NCBI GenBank assembly: GCA_001910725.1
Contig: MJGA01000051.1
Location: forward strand, 52,617 to 116,616
From: Phanerodontia chrysosporium
Lineage: Eukaryota; Basidiomycota; Agaricomycetes; Polyporales; Phanerochaetaceae
Direction of reading: 5' to 3'
Length of the DNA: 64,000 nt
Below the pieces are notes generated by a model. The model was not told the DNA's origin. It did not search any database and saw only the letters and a list, made by a program, of their open reading frames with translations. Position numbers and translations under genes: made by a program. Shown piece by piece: positions 44,455-56,808 of this stretch. Each line of letters starts with the position of its first letter. The stretch's first letter is position 1.

Positions 44455-47400
44455 TCAAGGCACAAAGCCCTTGGCCCTCCAGTACCGGACCCAAGCCCGC
44501 GCATGCTCTTCCGACATTGACTGCAGGCCACACATTGTGCTGCTGGAGCGGAGAAGCTCCGAGGTGTCGTAGACAAGGTCGCGTGTCCCCTCAGCCGCTG
44601 CTGCACCAGCCGCCGCGCCATTCCCGTTCATCTGAGCGAGCGAGCGGAAGAAGTCCAGAAGTTTCAGTGCGGGCTAGCACCAGCAAGACATCAGCCGAAG
44701 GCCAACGAGAGACAGAGAGGACCTTACGATTCTCTGGAGGTCATCGGGAGTAGGGTGCGCAGCGTGCTGTTCGAGTTTGGCGACCCAGTCTTGCACGGGC
44801 ACGATAGGAATGTCGCCACCGAGCTCCTCGCGCAGCCCGCTCAGGATGACATCCCAGCTCGTCGGACGTGGATGAACGACGTTCACGAGAGCAGGAAGTT
44901 CGTCTTCCGCGAGGACCCAGTCGACATACGCTTGGCCGACTGCATCAAGCGGGATCCAGGCGATGGGCTGTCGCATCACGTATTGAGTTCAAGTCGCATC
45001 GAGAGCACGATGACTTCCGCTTACGCCGCTCATCGCTGGCAGGCAGCCGAGCGCAATGCTGGATTTGGTCATGATAGGCATCCACTCGGTCGTTCCCCAT
45101 GCACCCGTCTCCCGAGGCCCACAGGCTTGGCCCATGCGGACAGCAGTAGCAGGGATGCCCTTGTCGCGCGCCGCGCTAAGAACCTGGCGAAACGACGTCA
45201 GGTGCGGATGCGTGGAGGCCAGGGATATGACTGACATATTCGACGACATATTTGGAGGCCGTGTAGCCGATGCTTGCGGCGATTTCGGGGTCTGGGAGTG
45301 GCCGCTCGGGCACGGGCCCAAGGGCAGGGTCCCAAGCGTTGGCGATTCCGATGGACGAGGTAATGAGCAATTGCACAGGACGCTCTGATGCTGCGGATAT
45401 CTCCACGAGTTTGCGCACACCGGCGATCTGGTCTTCAAATGACTGTAACGCAAGGTTGAAGTTCACTGTCCAGGCATTGTGGATGATGTGCGTGACGGAT
45501 GACAGCACCTGCAAAAGAGACCGAGATGGACTGAGCACCCAGAATGAACGGACCAGTTCTCAGCCTTGGACACGTACATCCTCGTATTCGTTCTCTGCGA
45601 GCCCGAAGTTATCACGCGTGACATCCCCAACAAGCGATACCAGCCGGTTGTCCTCGAGCATCTCCGACGGAAGACCTCGCTCGATGAACGCTGCTTCAAG
45701 GCGCCCACGGGGATCGGCAGACGGCCGGTTGAGTGTGTATATGCGTGCGATACGGGGCTCCGCGAGCAGGAAAGCGAGGATGTGCGAGCCAATGTTGCCT
45801 GTCGACCCGGTGAGCAGGACTACCGGCGCCTCGCTGCTCGCGACAGCGCGTCCAAGCGCCTGTGCGGACGGCAGGTCGGCCGTGTACTTCGCGATCATGG
45901 CCCGGACGTCGTCTCCGCGGTGGTGTGCGTGCAGAGCGGCAGCGCCCGCGCTGGCGGAGGGGTCGACGAGCGCACCGAGTGCGGCGGCAAGCTGTTCAAT
46001 CGTCGGGCGCTCGAAAATGAGGTTGGAGGCGACGCTCTGCGCCGCTTGGCGCACTGCTGCGTCGTCGGACGCACGCAGAGCGCCGATGATGCGGTTGCGG
46101 AAGAAGGTCGCACTCAGGCTGGGGGCGCATCAGCGTCTGCAGAGCGAAACATTGGGCATATTGGCTTACCTGTCGAAGCCCTGTTGGAATAGATCGACAG
46201 CAGGGGAGACCGGCTGGTCGTGAGATAGCAAGGTTGTAGCCTGGGAGACGAGCCATGGCTCCAGGTCTACCGCCTTCCATGAACTCGGTGGAGTGATGCC
46301 GTAATTATCGGTACTCGCAGCAATCGTCTCGTATCTGAGGCATTATCAGCAAGGGCGTCCGCAAGAAGACCGCGTTCTTACAGCTTCTCTATCTCCTCAT
46401 TGTATACCGCCAGTGCCTGCTTGCGGATAATCGTCCCCTTGCCAGCACGGGGCAACGGCTTGTCCGGGTCGGTAACGATGATCATCTCCTTGAAAATCTT
46501 GGCAAAGCCGGGGGCTAGTGCATTTGCCTCTTCTATTCTCTGCCAAATCATGTTGCGGAACGACGCGAGTGCAGCCTCGTCGCGCGGGTCGATAGCGTAT
46601 TCGGGGCGAGGCTCGATCAAAATACCCGGCTGTTCACGCTCGCGGCCGAACATGACGCAGCCGTAGACGAATGGGCTTGACGTGATGTAAGCCTCTTGCG
46701 GGATGGGCACGATCTTCTCGCCTATGCAACACTGAGACATGTCCGTCTGACTTGACTAGGAGGAAAGGCACCTGTGCTCAGAGTAATGACATCGTCCTTA
46801 CGGCCGACGCTGCAGGCAACATTAGTTGCGTTCTGGGACATGGCCGCCAGGCACTTACATCTTCCATAGACCCGGCTTCGAAGGGTGCGGCTCAAAGAGA
46901 TCGGAAGTAGCATACGCTCTTTGACCAGGGACATTGTACACGGCAATATCATAGCCTTCAATCTCCTGTTGTACGTGATCAGAGATCAATCGGTCTTCAC
47001 AGATTGAGAGGACGTACATGAATGACAAGCTCATATGTGCCGTCCCCCTGAGGGTCCCATTTGATATGCGGAGCATCGACGGGAACGCGGTACCATGCCC
47101 AGTCAGGGTCAGGTTTGGTGCTCTTTCGTGGTATTTGATCCCAGGGGAGTGTCGGGTTTCCAAACTCCGTGCCTCCGTAACCGTTCCGCAAAGGCACGCC
47201 GGCCTGCACAAGCTTATCGCCTGTCGAGATGGCAAGCGGGCCGCCGCCATAGATCTGCGACGGGTCAATGGACCATCGTGGGAAGCGCGGTTATATACTC
47301 ACGAGGATGGTCAGCGTCTTCAGGTACTCGATAATCTCCTTGGAGTGCGACCACGCCTGCCGGGCAACCATCAGCCCGCCTTCTCGAAAGGTGACAGAAA

Positions 47401-48402
47401 CGCACCTCAACGTATGATGGCAGCGCGAGCATAGCTGTGCAGTTTGCGAGCTTCGATACCTCGTACACATTTTGAGAATGCGGGACGACGGGCGGCGCGG
47501 GATATTGGGGTGCGTAGACTACGACTTCCCGGCCGACAGACAGCGGATAAGTCACTTGCAGCAGCAGACCCATGGCGTGGAACGTCGGCAGGCCCATTGC
47601 GGCGTACCGGACCTCGCGGCTCCTGCCAAAGACATCTGAAAGAGTGCGTTCGTGAACTTGTTGTACGAGCGCGTATACCGGACCCGCTTACTGCTCGCCA
47701 TCCATTGGAGCAGCCGACGATGCGTGAAAGGCACAGACTTCGGATAGCCGGTCGAGCCAGACGAATGGACATAGAGCGACGGCGCGAGCATGTCGATGGG
47801 CTTGTCTGACGCAGGGTAGGGCGTTACCTCCGCGGAGACCTCGCTACTGTCTCCGCAGAGCTGTGGGAACACCTCGGGCAGGCCTGGCAGGTCGTCGACA
47901 CGCAGCGTCGTGCCTTTGGCGGCCATGTCGCTCTGTACCTGATGCACCAGGGCCATGGTCGAGGCTTGCGCGAGGACGCGGGTGCAAGATACCGCCTCGA
48001 GCATGTAGCACACGCCTTGCGGGGAGTTGCGCGGAGACATTGGGTAAGGCTGCAGTTACACTTGCGGGTTAGCAGGGACGCCGATCGAGACGGTGTGTAT
48101 GCACGCACCACAAAGCCAGCACGCAAGAGACCTACAATGACCGCAACATACAGTACGGTGTCGGTGTGGAGGAGCAAAGCAATTACTTCTCCCTCGGTGC
48201 CTTCTCTACGAGGGCGAGCGATATGGGCGACACGGTGGCTTGCCTCCACCATCTCTCGGTACGTGAGGGACACGAGCTGCTCCGGCGAGTCCTTCGACGG
48301 GAAGAGCAGCCATGGGTTGTTTGGGTGGTGAGTGGCATGGAAGTCAGCGAGGTCGGGGATGGTAGGTAGAGTGCCGTCGAAAGGCGGTAGAGACGAGTCC
48401 AT
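44455..48402 (-). CDS. NRPS-like adenylate-forming carboxylate reductase (A-T-R)
   Basis: Fourteen exons (48402-48109, 48049-47692, 47635-47406, 47356-47303, 47254-47018, 46965-46859, 46809-46772, 46721-46382, 46334-46170, 46118-45578, 45508-45236, 45183-45025, 44967-44728, 44673-44455) give 1,084 residues. Adenylation domain: SSGSTGYPKSVPFTH near 194-208, GGGPLAISTGDKL, NGYGGTEFG and PLPRAGKGTIIRKQAL. Carrier domain: GFDSLSATFF, with Ser608 the phosphopantetheine site. Reductase domain: LLTGSTGNIGSHI (about 709-721) and the catalytic-type Y870TASK874. Such enzymes activate a carboxylic acid with ATP, tether it as a thioester and reduce it with NADPH to the aldehyde or alcohol. The substrate is not readable by eye. 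The next gene on the 5' side encodes a secreted phosphatase; the next on the 3' side, beyond the Tc1 element, is a GMC oxidoreductase. Confidence 0.93.
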
Positions 48403-48954
48403 ACTGGGTCGTGGTCACATCCTGGCCCTCCTTACGGGTTCTTAAGTAACATTACCTCAGAGATACGTGAATTCGGACAGACACCGTGGAACTTGAGAAA
48501 CTCTGGCGCGGATGCTGCTATCGTATGCCGGACGGTATTTCCCATGGACGAATATTTTGGCATTGGTCGGGATTGGCCGTGCGAAAGAAGCCGTTGCTTC
48601 TTGTCCGAATGAAACGGGCGTTCGGTACTGCATCCTCGTAATGACATGAGCGTGTGTCGATACTGTATAGGGTCATAAGTATTGCCAACCTACTCATATC
48701 CGCGGAAGCGTATGATGCTTCAACTGTGGCGAATTGGGGGAGAGTCAGGACAATGCACAATACGGGAGCAACCAGACCACGGAATGGCGGATGTTTAGCA
48801 TGACATGTTATCACAGATAAGGACACCTTGGGTACCACCTGCTGCAATAACTGGGGAGCTCTCCAGCGCGTGATGAGCTCAAGCATGACCTCGATTCTCA
48901 GCCGTCTCTGGTGGGCAGATGCATCTGGATGTCGATGTATTCGTGAACCAAACC
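48403..48954. other. intergenic
   Basis: Promoter side of the reductase and 3' flank of the phosphatase. Nothing else was recognised. Confidence 0.4.
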
Positions 48955-50625
48955 CTACGACGCATTGCACTGGGCAAAAATGTCGGCAGGCACTTGGGAG
49001 TTTATGAGGTCGATGAACTGGTCAAGCGGGGTCCACGCCAAAGCAGGAAATACCACGCCATCGTGAATGACTCGTACAAAGTTGCTCCCGTGCACATCCC
49101 AAACCTGATTGTTCCACCGCGTCAGGCACGGCTATGCACAGCTGCGCTGAACGTACCTCCATGACCAGCTCGCTACCAAGAGATGGCCACCGCAGCCGCG
49201 TCGTCTCGCCGAGACCGAGAGCAGAAATGAGCCGGATCATCGTGCCGTCGTGGCCGACGTAGAACCGCAGCTTGAACGTCTCACCTCCAGAGCGGAAAAG
49301 CTCCATGTTCTGCGCGAGCTCCTGCAGGAAGACGCCCGCGGTCAGTTGGTTGTATGTAGTCGCGTTCTGGGCGTTGCTCCAGATGTAGCTGGTGCAAGAG
49401 AAGGTGAAATATTGCGCAAAGAAGTCAAACGATATGCGCACTTGTACTCAAAGTCACCGATAGAGAAAACTGTACGCGCGTCTTGGTTGGTGACACATTG
49501 TCCTGTCGTCGTATTGCAGGGAAGTGGATGACCATTACAGGTTCTTGAAGTAAATGTGTCAAAGAAATGGTCGTCTGAAGGGGCTAATATGAGCTCTGGG
49601 TGATGATACAGCAGTTATCACCTACACCATACAGCCCAATCCGACAGGCCTGCGGTACCTAACATGGCGTCTAGCCGCGTCTTCAGGTCCATATTCTCCT
49701 GAAGATGGTTAGTCCACGCGGGAACAGATTGGAAGGCGTTCCGAATATTTCCGGCTTTGTTGCATGGGTAGTTTGGCGGGATGGAGTCGATCTACAAGGC
49801 AGTGAGTGTTCCATGTCAGGTCACTTTCCTCGAACACAACTCACCGGCGAAGGCTGAGTCGTGACGGGGAAAGACTTGGTCGCCATCGACTTGTCAAAGC
49901 CGACAAGAAGACCGCTCGCAACCTGCATGGTGCGTGTCTCGACCGAGGTGCGCATGAAAATATCCTTTTCGTTCACCGAGTGCAGGAAGTCGAGCTTCTT
50001 GCTGTACACCGACCAGAAGTCCTGGGGCACGTCAGCGTTCGTCCCGCAAAGCGTGGGAACAGGACGATCACCTGACCATGCTTGACGGCGTCCTCGAGCC
50101 CGCCACGGGTGAGCTGGCCTTGGTCGCAAGTGCCGTTCCAGATCGTGCTCAGGAAAGGGTGCCATGGCGGGACGTCCGTCTCATGGAAAACCTGTGCAGC
50201 GCCAGGGCCTCCAAAGTTGAATTGTTGAAAGTCGCTGCAGTCCCAGGGGGTGTTGAGGACATTCTCCTGAGGATATAGGTTGTCCGGCGTCCTCTAATCT
50301 TGGTGTCAATTCACATATTGGCATACACGTAGTCGCGACGACATACTTTGTGATGCCGCATAACCGTGTTGAGGTACACCAGCTTCGCGCCAGAGACGTT
50401 TGGGTTCGTGTAATGCGCGGCGTTGACATGAGGCGCGTTGCAGTAGTTGTACGTGTCCCAAGGAAGGTCTGCAGGTGTCTGTGACGTGTTATACACGCCG
50501 GTGACTGATGCAAGCTCCGTCTGGTTCGTCAAGATGGTCCCTACGACGGACGGCCGCTGGTCCTGAGCTGTGACATGCGACGCCCAGAGCGCGGAAAGTC
50601 CAAGCAGGGAGTACTTCCAGGCCAT
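48955..50625 (-). CDS. secreted histidine acid phosphatase (branch 2, phytase-like)
   Basis: Seven exons (50625-50347, 50293-50072, 50021-49845, 49791-49659, 49574-49442, 49388-49157, 49104-48955) give 441 residues. A signal peptide MAWKYSLLGLSALWASHVTA leads the protein. The catalytic RHxxRxP motif is RHHKRTP (about 91-97), formed across the first intron. The proton-donor HD motif is in FYVGHDGTMIRL. RTSVETRTMQVASGLL is the usual conserved helix, and several N-glycosylation sites and cysteines are present. It should hydrolyse phosphate monoesters outside the cell. The start was chosen at 50625 because a TATA box at 50664 leaves an upstream ATG at 50652 too close to be transcribed. One intron (49575-49658) is 84 nt. 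Confidence 0.9.
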
Positions 50626-51248
50626 CTCGAGGGTGGTTTGCCATAGTCCCATTTCCCCGAGAAGCTTTATAGGCGACTCTGGCTGGACGAACGTGCGTTT
50701 GGCCACCAGACCGTGTTTGTCGCGTAGCGGACCGCGGAGCACGCTGCTGTAAGATGGAAGAAGCGAAGGAAGGGTCACGACGCGATGAGAACCGTACGTG
50801 GGAAAGAAATGCCCGCCGGGAGAACGCCCATGTCCCGAGGCGTATTGAGCGGCGAGCAACGCACGACCTGACATGAACGTTCAGACGTATGAATAGATGA
50901 CAATATTGCAGAGAACTGGCTCAAGGCAACGTTCATGCTCCGGGCGAGTGGCAGTGCCGCTTGAGAGTCTACACGTTAAATTGTACCGGGTTTCACGGAT
51001 TCTGCCGTGACAAAGGCGTTTGGATGGCAAAGCACACGGTCATGCAAACTGTCTGGTCTATAAACTGGTATGTCATTGACAGTCTACGCGTGCAAGAAGA
51101 CAGCGAGGCGCGTTGGCACGTGGGTTCGACCTTCTTGCTGCGGCGACCGGAAAAGACTATGCGTGGAGAAAGTACGTCAACGTCGCGTAGATATTCCAAG
51201 CGCATTTACACTTACGTGCCGAAGGTGCAACAGTCCAGGTGGACATAT
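50626..51248. other. intergenic
   Basis: Phosphatase promoter side and QCR6 3' flank. No additional gene was recognised. Confidence 0.4.
50664..50671 (-). promoter_or_regulatory. TATA box of the phosphatase gene
   Basis: TATAAAGC on the minus strand, about 40 bases before the ATG at 50625. Confidence 0.5.
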
Positions 51249-51885
51249 TTACTTCAGCTTGGCGAACAGTTTTGGTGCGGTGCAGTTCTGTAATACCATG
51301 TAGTGAGCCAAGTAAGCAAAGCGTATAACTTGGGTAACGTACGTCGACGCAATGCATCATGCTAGACAAACCAGTGTCAGGATCAATATATGCAGAAAGG
51401 CTAGCATACTTACTGGTCTGCAAATAGGACGGGATGGTAAGTACAGCTGGTCAGGACACAGACAGTGTTTGAAGCAAAGACACGTACAGCTAAAATGCAA
51501 ACGTCAGCACAGTGTTAGGTAGATCCTTGCAGTGAATACTTACAACTCCTCAATGCAGTTCTCGCCGTGGAAGCCCTTGCCGGCGTTGACACGCTCCTCG
51601 CACTGCTGGAAGTGCTTGGTGGCAGCGGCGCACTTGGCGGACTGAGCGCACTCCTCGCGGATGGCAGGAAGGACCTAGTATTCCACGCAGTCAGGAGGAA
51701 CGCTGTCGGGGATGAACCAGCATGCGCACATCCTCGGGCTCCTCCTCCTCTTCCTCCTCAGCCGCGGGCTCCTCCTCGGCGGGCTCCTCAGCAGGGGTCT
51801 CCTCCTGCTTCTTCTCCTCCTTCTCCTCAGGGGCGTCGGCGTGGACCGTGGGCAGGAAAGACGAGAAGAACGACGAGAGGCTCAT
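51249..51885 (-). CDS. QCR6: ubiquinol-cytochrome c reductase hinge subunit 6
   Basis: Exons 51885-51730, 51674-51544, 51361-51343 and 51287-51249 read as a short acidic protein of about 115-117 residues. MSLSSFFSSFLPTVHADAP is followed by a long Glu-rich tract, then CAQSAKCAAATKHFQQCEER, GFHGENCIEE, MMHCVDNCTAPKLFAKLK and stop. The paired cysteines and this ending are those of the acidic hinge protein of mitochondrial complex III, which sits next to cytochrome c1. Direct joining of exons 2 and 3 leaves the protein two residues short of the usual spacing. A 6-nt exon CTGTAC with flanking AG and GT inside the 182-nt intron would restore the length, but its residues (Cys, Thr) are unusual. The gene is divergent from DIS3. 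Confidence 0.85.
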
Positions 51886-52082
51886 GGTGAACGTTGACAG
51901 AACGGCTCGAGATGGTTGGACGGAAGAACGCGGTATGCACCTCATTTCCAGGGTTAGGGGCAATCTGATCGGAGAGGAAAACCCTAACCCGAGGATTCGG
52001 CTGCAGAGCTCGTCTTGGTCGCTTGCTTCTCTGCGGCCATTTCCTCTGACCCTCTCGCCATCTCGCCCGTTGACCATCGCAG
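51886..52082. promoter_or_regulatory. 197-bp bidirectional promoter between QCR6 and DIS3
   Basis: The two start codons (51885 minus, 52083 plus) are 197 bases apart, so both promoters and 5' leaders must share this interval. No TATA box is seen on either side, which fits housekeeping promoters. Confidence 0.6.
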
Positions 52083-55000
52083 ATGGTCGAAATTACGATC
52101 AGAAAGAGGCCGCGTGCCGACGCTGTCATTACGCAGCGCAAATTCTTTAAGAAAACAGCGCGGGGAAAGGTCATCAAAGGTGCGCCGTGAATGGTCTTGG
52201 GTTAGAGCCTAGTCGGCTGAACGCATACCTCAGTCCTAAGAGAGCGATATTTGCGTGACGATGTCAGCTGCGGCATACACAGCTGTCGTGAATGTGCCTC
52301 TATAGCAGAGTCATCACCCACGCTTCCTTCCTCTGGGTCGCTTGAGCATTCAAGCTTCCCGAATGGACACTTTGTGCTACCCGACACGAATGTCTTCCTT
52401 GCTCAGGTATGCTCTACCAATATGCATCGCTGCCGCCCAACCTCTGGTTCTGTGCCGAAGACCTGATCGTCTTCAGCCGGCGTCCACGAATTCGGAGCTC
52501 ATGTATGCGCGTAGATGGACCTAATCGAATCGAATTTATTCACTCCTCCAATCATCGTCCTGCAAACCGTCATGGAAGAAGTTCGCCATCGCTCGCTGCC
52601 GTTATACAACCGCTTGAAGTCGCTGCTCAAAGCGGACGACAAGCAGACATGGGTCTTCTACAACGAGTTCCGCTCGTGCGTGCTCATATACAGTGTCTAC
52701 GAGTCCTCTTACTGAGCTACCTCCAGAGAGACCGCTGTGGTTCGTGAAGAGGACGAGTCGCCCAATGATAGGAACGACCGAGGTGCGAGAAGATACATTT
52801 GTGATTGTCAACCCAGCTCACATAGTCGTCAGGCATTCGGAAGGCGACGTCGTGGTATAACCTGCATATCTCGCTGTCCAGACCACCCATCCGCGGTCAA
52901 GCAAAGCCAACGCTTCCGGACGTTGTACTCCTCACAGATGACGCTGCGAACCGCCAAAAGGCTGAGAAAGAAGGCATCAGATGCATGTCGGGTACGCATA
53001 CATGCGGCACTTTTTGCTCCTCTGCATGCTGAATAGAGATATCTAGTCCGGAGATACGTCGAGGGTGCCAAAGAGTCTAGCAAACTTCTCGATCTTCTGT
53101 CCGCGGTTGGTTCGGATGATATTGAACCGACGAAGGCCGTTGCAGCCAGGCAAGCACTCTACCCAGAGGTGAGTCTCGGACGTAGCCTGTTCTACCAGAA
53201 AGTAAACGTGTCGTTCTCTAGTATCTACCCATGGCGACCCTCGTCGCTGGTGTCAAAGCTGGACAATTGCACCAGGGACACTTCAACGCTAACCCGTACA
53301 ACTATCTGGAGGTAAGTGCCATCATATGTCGATAAATGCGTTGTTTGACAGGTTTTCAGGGCAGTGTTCCCGTCCCTGCGTTCGACAAACCTGTTCTGCT
53401 CATCGGACGTGAGAACATGAACCGCGCTATCCAAGGGGATGTTGTCGCCGTCGAAGTTTTCCCTGAGTCTGAATGGAAGGCCCCGGCGGATGAGGTGGTT
53501 GACCAAGAGAGCAAGCGATTCTTTTCTTCTCTATCGCGACTTGCACGCTGACGTATGTTATACAGCGACCCTTAAGAATGACGATGCCGATGAGTCCGAG
53601 GAAGAAGGCGACGACCTGGAGGCCATCAGGGAAGCCAAGGTCCTCCGGGCCGAGCAGGCGAAGCGGGCCGCCGCGGAACGACAACCGACCGGCCGGGTTG
53701 TCGGCATCATCAAGAGGAACTGGCGATCGTATGTAACCAGGATTCTACGCTGAGCCACCATCTCACAGCGGCACCCACAGCTATGTGTGCCACATCGACG
53801 CCACATCGCTGACGTCCTCGCACGAGACCTCTCTTTCGCAGCAGACGGTGTTCGCGACGCCCGTCTCGCGCGCGCTGCCGCGCATCCGCCTGCGGACGCG
53901 CCAGGCGCCGGCGCTGCTCGGGCAGAAGATCCTCGTGACGATCGACCGCTGGGAGAGCACGTCGCGGTACCCAGAGGGGCACTTTGTGCGCGCGCTCGGG
54001 AAGGTCGAGAGCAAGGAGGCGGAGCAGGAGAGCCTGCTCCTCGAGTTCGACGTGCCGTACCGCCCGTTTGGCAAGGCGATCCTCGACTGCCTGCCGCCCG
54101 AGGGCGACGCGTGGGTCGTCCCGCCGAAGAGCGACACGCACCCCGAGTGGCGCGACCGCGAGGACCTGCGCGACCTCCTCATCTGCAGCATCGACCCGCC
54201 TGGCTGTCAGGATATCGATGATGCCCTCCATGCGCGCCCGCTTCCGAACGGCAACATCGAGGCTGGCGTCCGTGAGTGGACCGGACGTGCCTTTTGTTTG
54301 GATTGAGCTGACGGTCTTCTAGACATCGCCGACGTCTCGCGTTTCGTGCACCCCGACACTCCGATGGACAGCGAAGCTGCTGCGCGCGGCACTACCGTTT
54401 ACCTGGTCGACAAGCGCATCGACATGCTGCCCGCGCTTCTCGGCACCAACTTGTGTTCGCTTCGGCCGTTTGTCGAGCGGCTGGCGTTCTCTGTTATTTG
54501 GGTGGGATCGACCCGTATTTTTCCACGCTGGGCACTGTCTCATGCTGTTATACAGGAAATGACCCCTGAGGCGGAGATTGTCAACGTTCGCTTCACAAAG
54601 TCCGTGATTGCATCCAAGCAGGCGTTCACGTATGAAGAGGCCCAGATCCGGAAGGACGACCCGTACGAACTTGATGTCATCCTCGTGCCATCGTCTGCTG
54701 AACAACTCTGTGCAGAAATCAGAACGACGAGTTGACGAAGAGTATCCGGCTGCTGAACAGCCTCGCCATAAAGCTCAAGGCAGCGCGTATGGCCGCCGGC
54801 GCTCTAAACTTGGCGTCGCCTGAAGTGAAGATCCAGCTGGACAGCTCTGAGTCGTCCGATCCCATCGACGTGGAGCAGAAGGAGCTGCGCGAGACGAACA
54901 GCCTCGTCGAAGAGTTCATGCTGCTCGCCAACATCAGCGTCGCACGCAAGATCCAAGAGACGTTCCCGCAAACGGCAGTGCTCAGGTACGCGTAATCGCT

Positions 55001-55970
55001 GACTCCTATGATGTGTGGTTGGCTCAAGGAGATTAGACGGCACTTGCCGCCGCCGCGGACGAACTTCGAGAAGCTCCAGGACATCCTGAAGAAGCGCAAA
55101 GGCCTGTCGCTGGACGTCTCGAGCTCGGGCGCACTCGCGGCGTCCCTCGACCAGTGCATCGTGCGTTATCGTCGCCTGTTTTGCCCCGACGACGCTCTGA
55201 CCGCTGTTGCGTACAGGACCCGTCGGAGCCTGCCTTCAACACCCTTGTCCGCATCATGGCGACCCGCTGCATGTTGTCTGCGGAGTACTTCTGCTCCGGC
55301 AGCGTCGCACGGGACACGTTCGGGCACTACGGCCTGGCGTCGCCCATCTACACACACTTTACGTCGCCGATTCGGCGCTACGCAGGTGCGTATCGGCGCG
55401 ACACGATGTGCTGCTGTACCCCGCTAACGCCGTGGCAGACGTCCTGGCGCACCGGCAGCTCGCGGCGGCGATTGGGTATACGCCGCTGCACCCGAGCCTG
55501 CACTCGAAGGCGCACGTCGAGCGCGTGCTCGAAGTCGTGAACAAGCGGCATCGGATGGCGCAGATGGCGAGCCGGGCGAGCGTCGAGTTCTACGTTGGGC
55601 TCGCGCTCAAGGCGCGCAGCGCGAAAGAGACCGTCGTCGAGGACGCGTTCGTCATTCGCGTGTTCCGGAACGGCATCGGCGTGTTCGTCTCGAAGTAGGT
55701 GTCGTGCTGCTACCCGTTTTGTGCGCTGGTTGCTGACGCCGCGTTTGGTGCAGGCTCGGGCTCGAGGGCCTCGTGATGTTCAAGCGCGAGACGAGCTTCG
55801 ACGCGGAGAATTACCGCATCACCGTCCCCGCGGCGGATGGCGAGGCAACGATCTCGGTGTTCGACAAGGTGCGCGTGCAGATCGAGGTTGAGAAGGACCG
55901 CAACACGCAGCGCGGCAAGGTCAAGATGACGCTCGTCGGGCCCGTCGACCTCCGCGAGCTCTCTGCGTAG
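52083..55970 (+). CDS. DIS3: exosome exoribonuclease/endonuclease Dis3 (Rrp44)
   Basis: Seventeen exons (52083-52179, 52234-52406, 52515-52675, 52727-52782, 52833-52991, 53047-53168, 53222-53311, 53360-53510, 53566-53728, 53769-54271, 54323-54501, 54556-54662, 54716-54985, 55037-55160, 55217-55385, 55439-55694, 55754-55970) give 998 residues. Domains in order: CR3 zinc-like motif (C-G-I-H-S-C-R-E-C, 40s); PIN endonuclease with LPDTNV (Asp83), SPNDRNDR and [11 protein letters not shown]; cold-shock domains; RNB with [12 protein letters not shown] (from about 533), whose Asp cluster binds the catalytic metals, and [18 protein letters not shown]; and a C-terminal S1 domain. All key residues are present. 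It degrades and processes RNA 3'-5' within the nuclear and cytoplasmic exosome. The intron at 53511 has a GC donor (GAGA|GCAAGC). Confidence 0.95.
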
Positions 55971-56808
55971 GCGGGCGCAGGCTGCGACCACGCGGCCGCG
56001 GTCGCGGTTGAGAGGGGCGAGTCGCCGACCGGCCGGACGCGCGGCACCGCTGCGGAGGCACCTAACACGAGCTCAAGCCCCAGATGCGACAAAAGAGAGT
56101 ACTAGAGGCGAGGCGTATTTGAAACCGCTGGGAAGGTTGTGCGAGGAGACGATTGGGACGAGCGCCGCTGCCGACATCGGCAGGCGGTGGGTTTTGACGG
56201 CGTGTGCGTGCACTGCACCCGGTAAGAGGCCCTAGATCCTGCCCCTCTGTCGAATACACCGTCGTTTGCGCGATACGCTCCTTTCGGACCTCCATCAAGA
56301 GCTGCTGCCCGAGACCTGCCTACCCCGTTATCTCACTTCTTTTGCTTTGTGGAAGTTCTCCGTGCTGTGTGTCTCTTACAACGTCTCACCACCGAGGATG
56401 CGCTCGTCTGGCTCGGCTAGGACTTATCCAGGCAATGTGTATTACCGCGTCCGCAACCACTGCCACATATCGATCTTACATCGCAAAGTTGACGATCTTC
56501 AATGATTGTGCTGCTCGCCGACCCAAAGGCACACTTTACATCCACCCGCGTGCGACAGGCTGGGCTTGTTCACCACTCAGGGAAATCGATGTTTTGCAGC
56601 TGATCAATCGCTGTGACCTCGAACAAAGCACGCGTGTATATACATCCTATGTTCTATACGTGCACTCCTAAAACCCTGGCAAAATGGAAGGCAACAGATG
56701 TCGATGTCCATCCTGCCCGTGACGACTAGCTGCTCGCAACCACTTCGGCCACAACGAACCCCAGAAAGCCACACGGGACCGCTGACGTTGTTGTTACAAT
56801 CATCTAAA
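55971..56808. other. intergenic between convergent genes
   Basis: 3' flanks of DIS3 and the F-box gene. The open stretch at 56204-56671 has no protein character. Confidence 0.4.
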
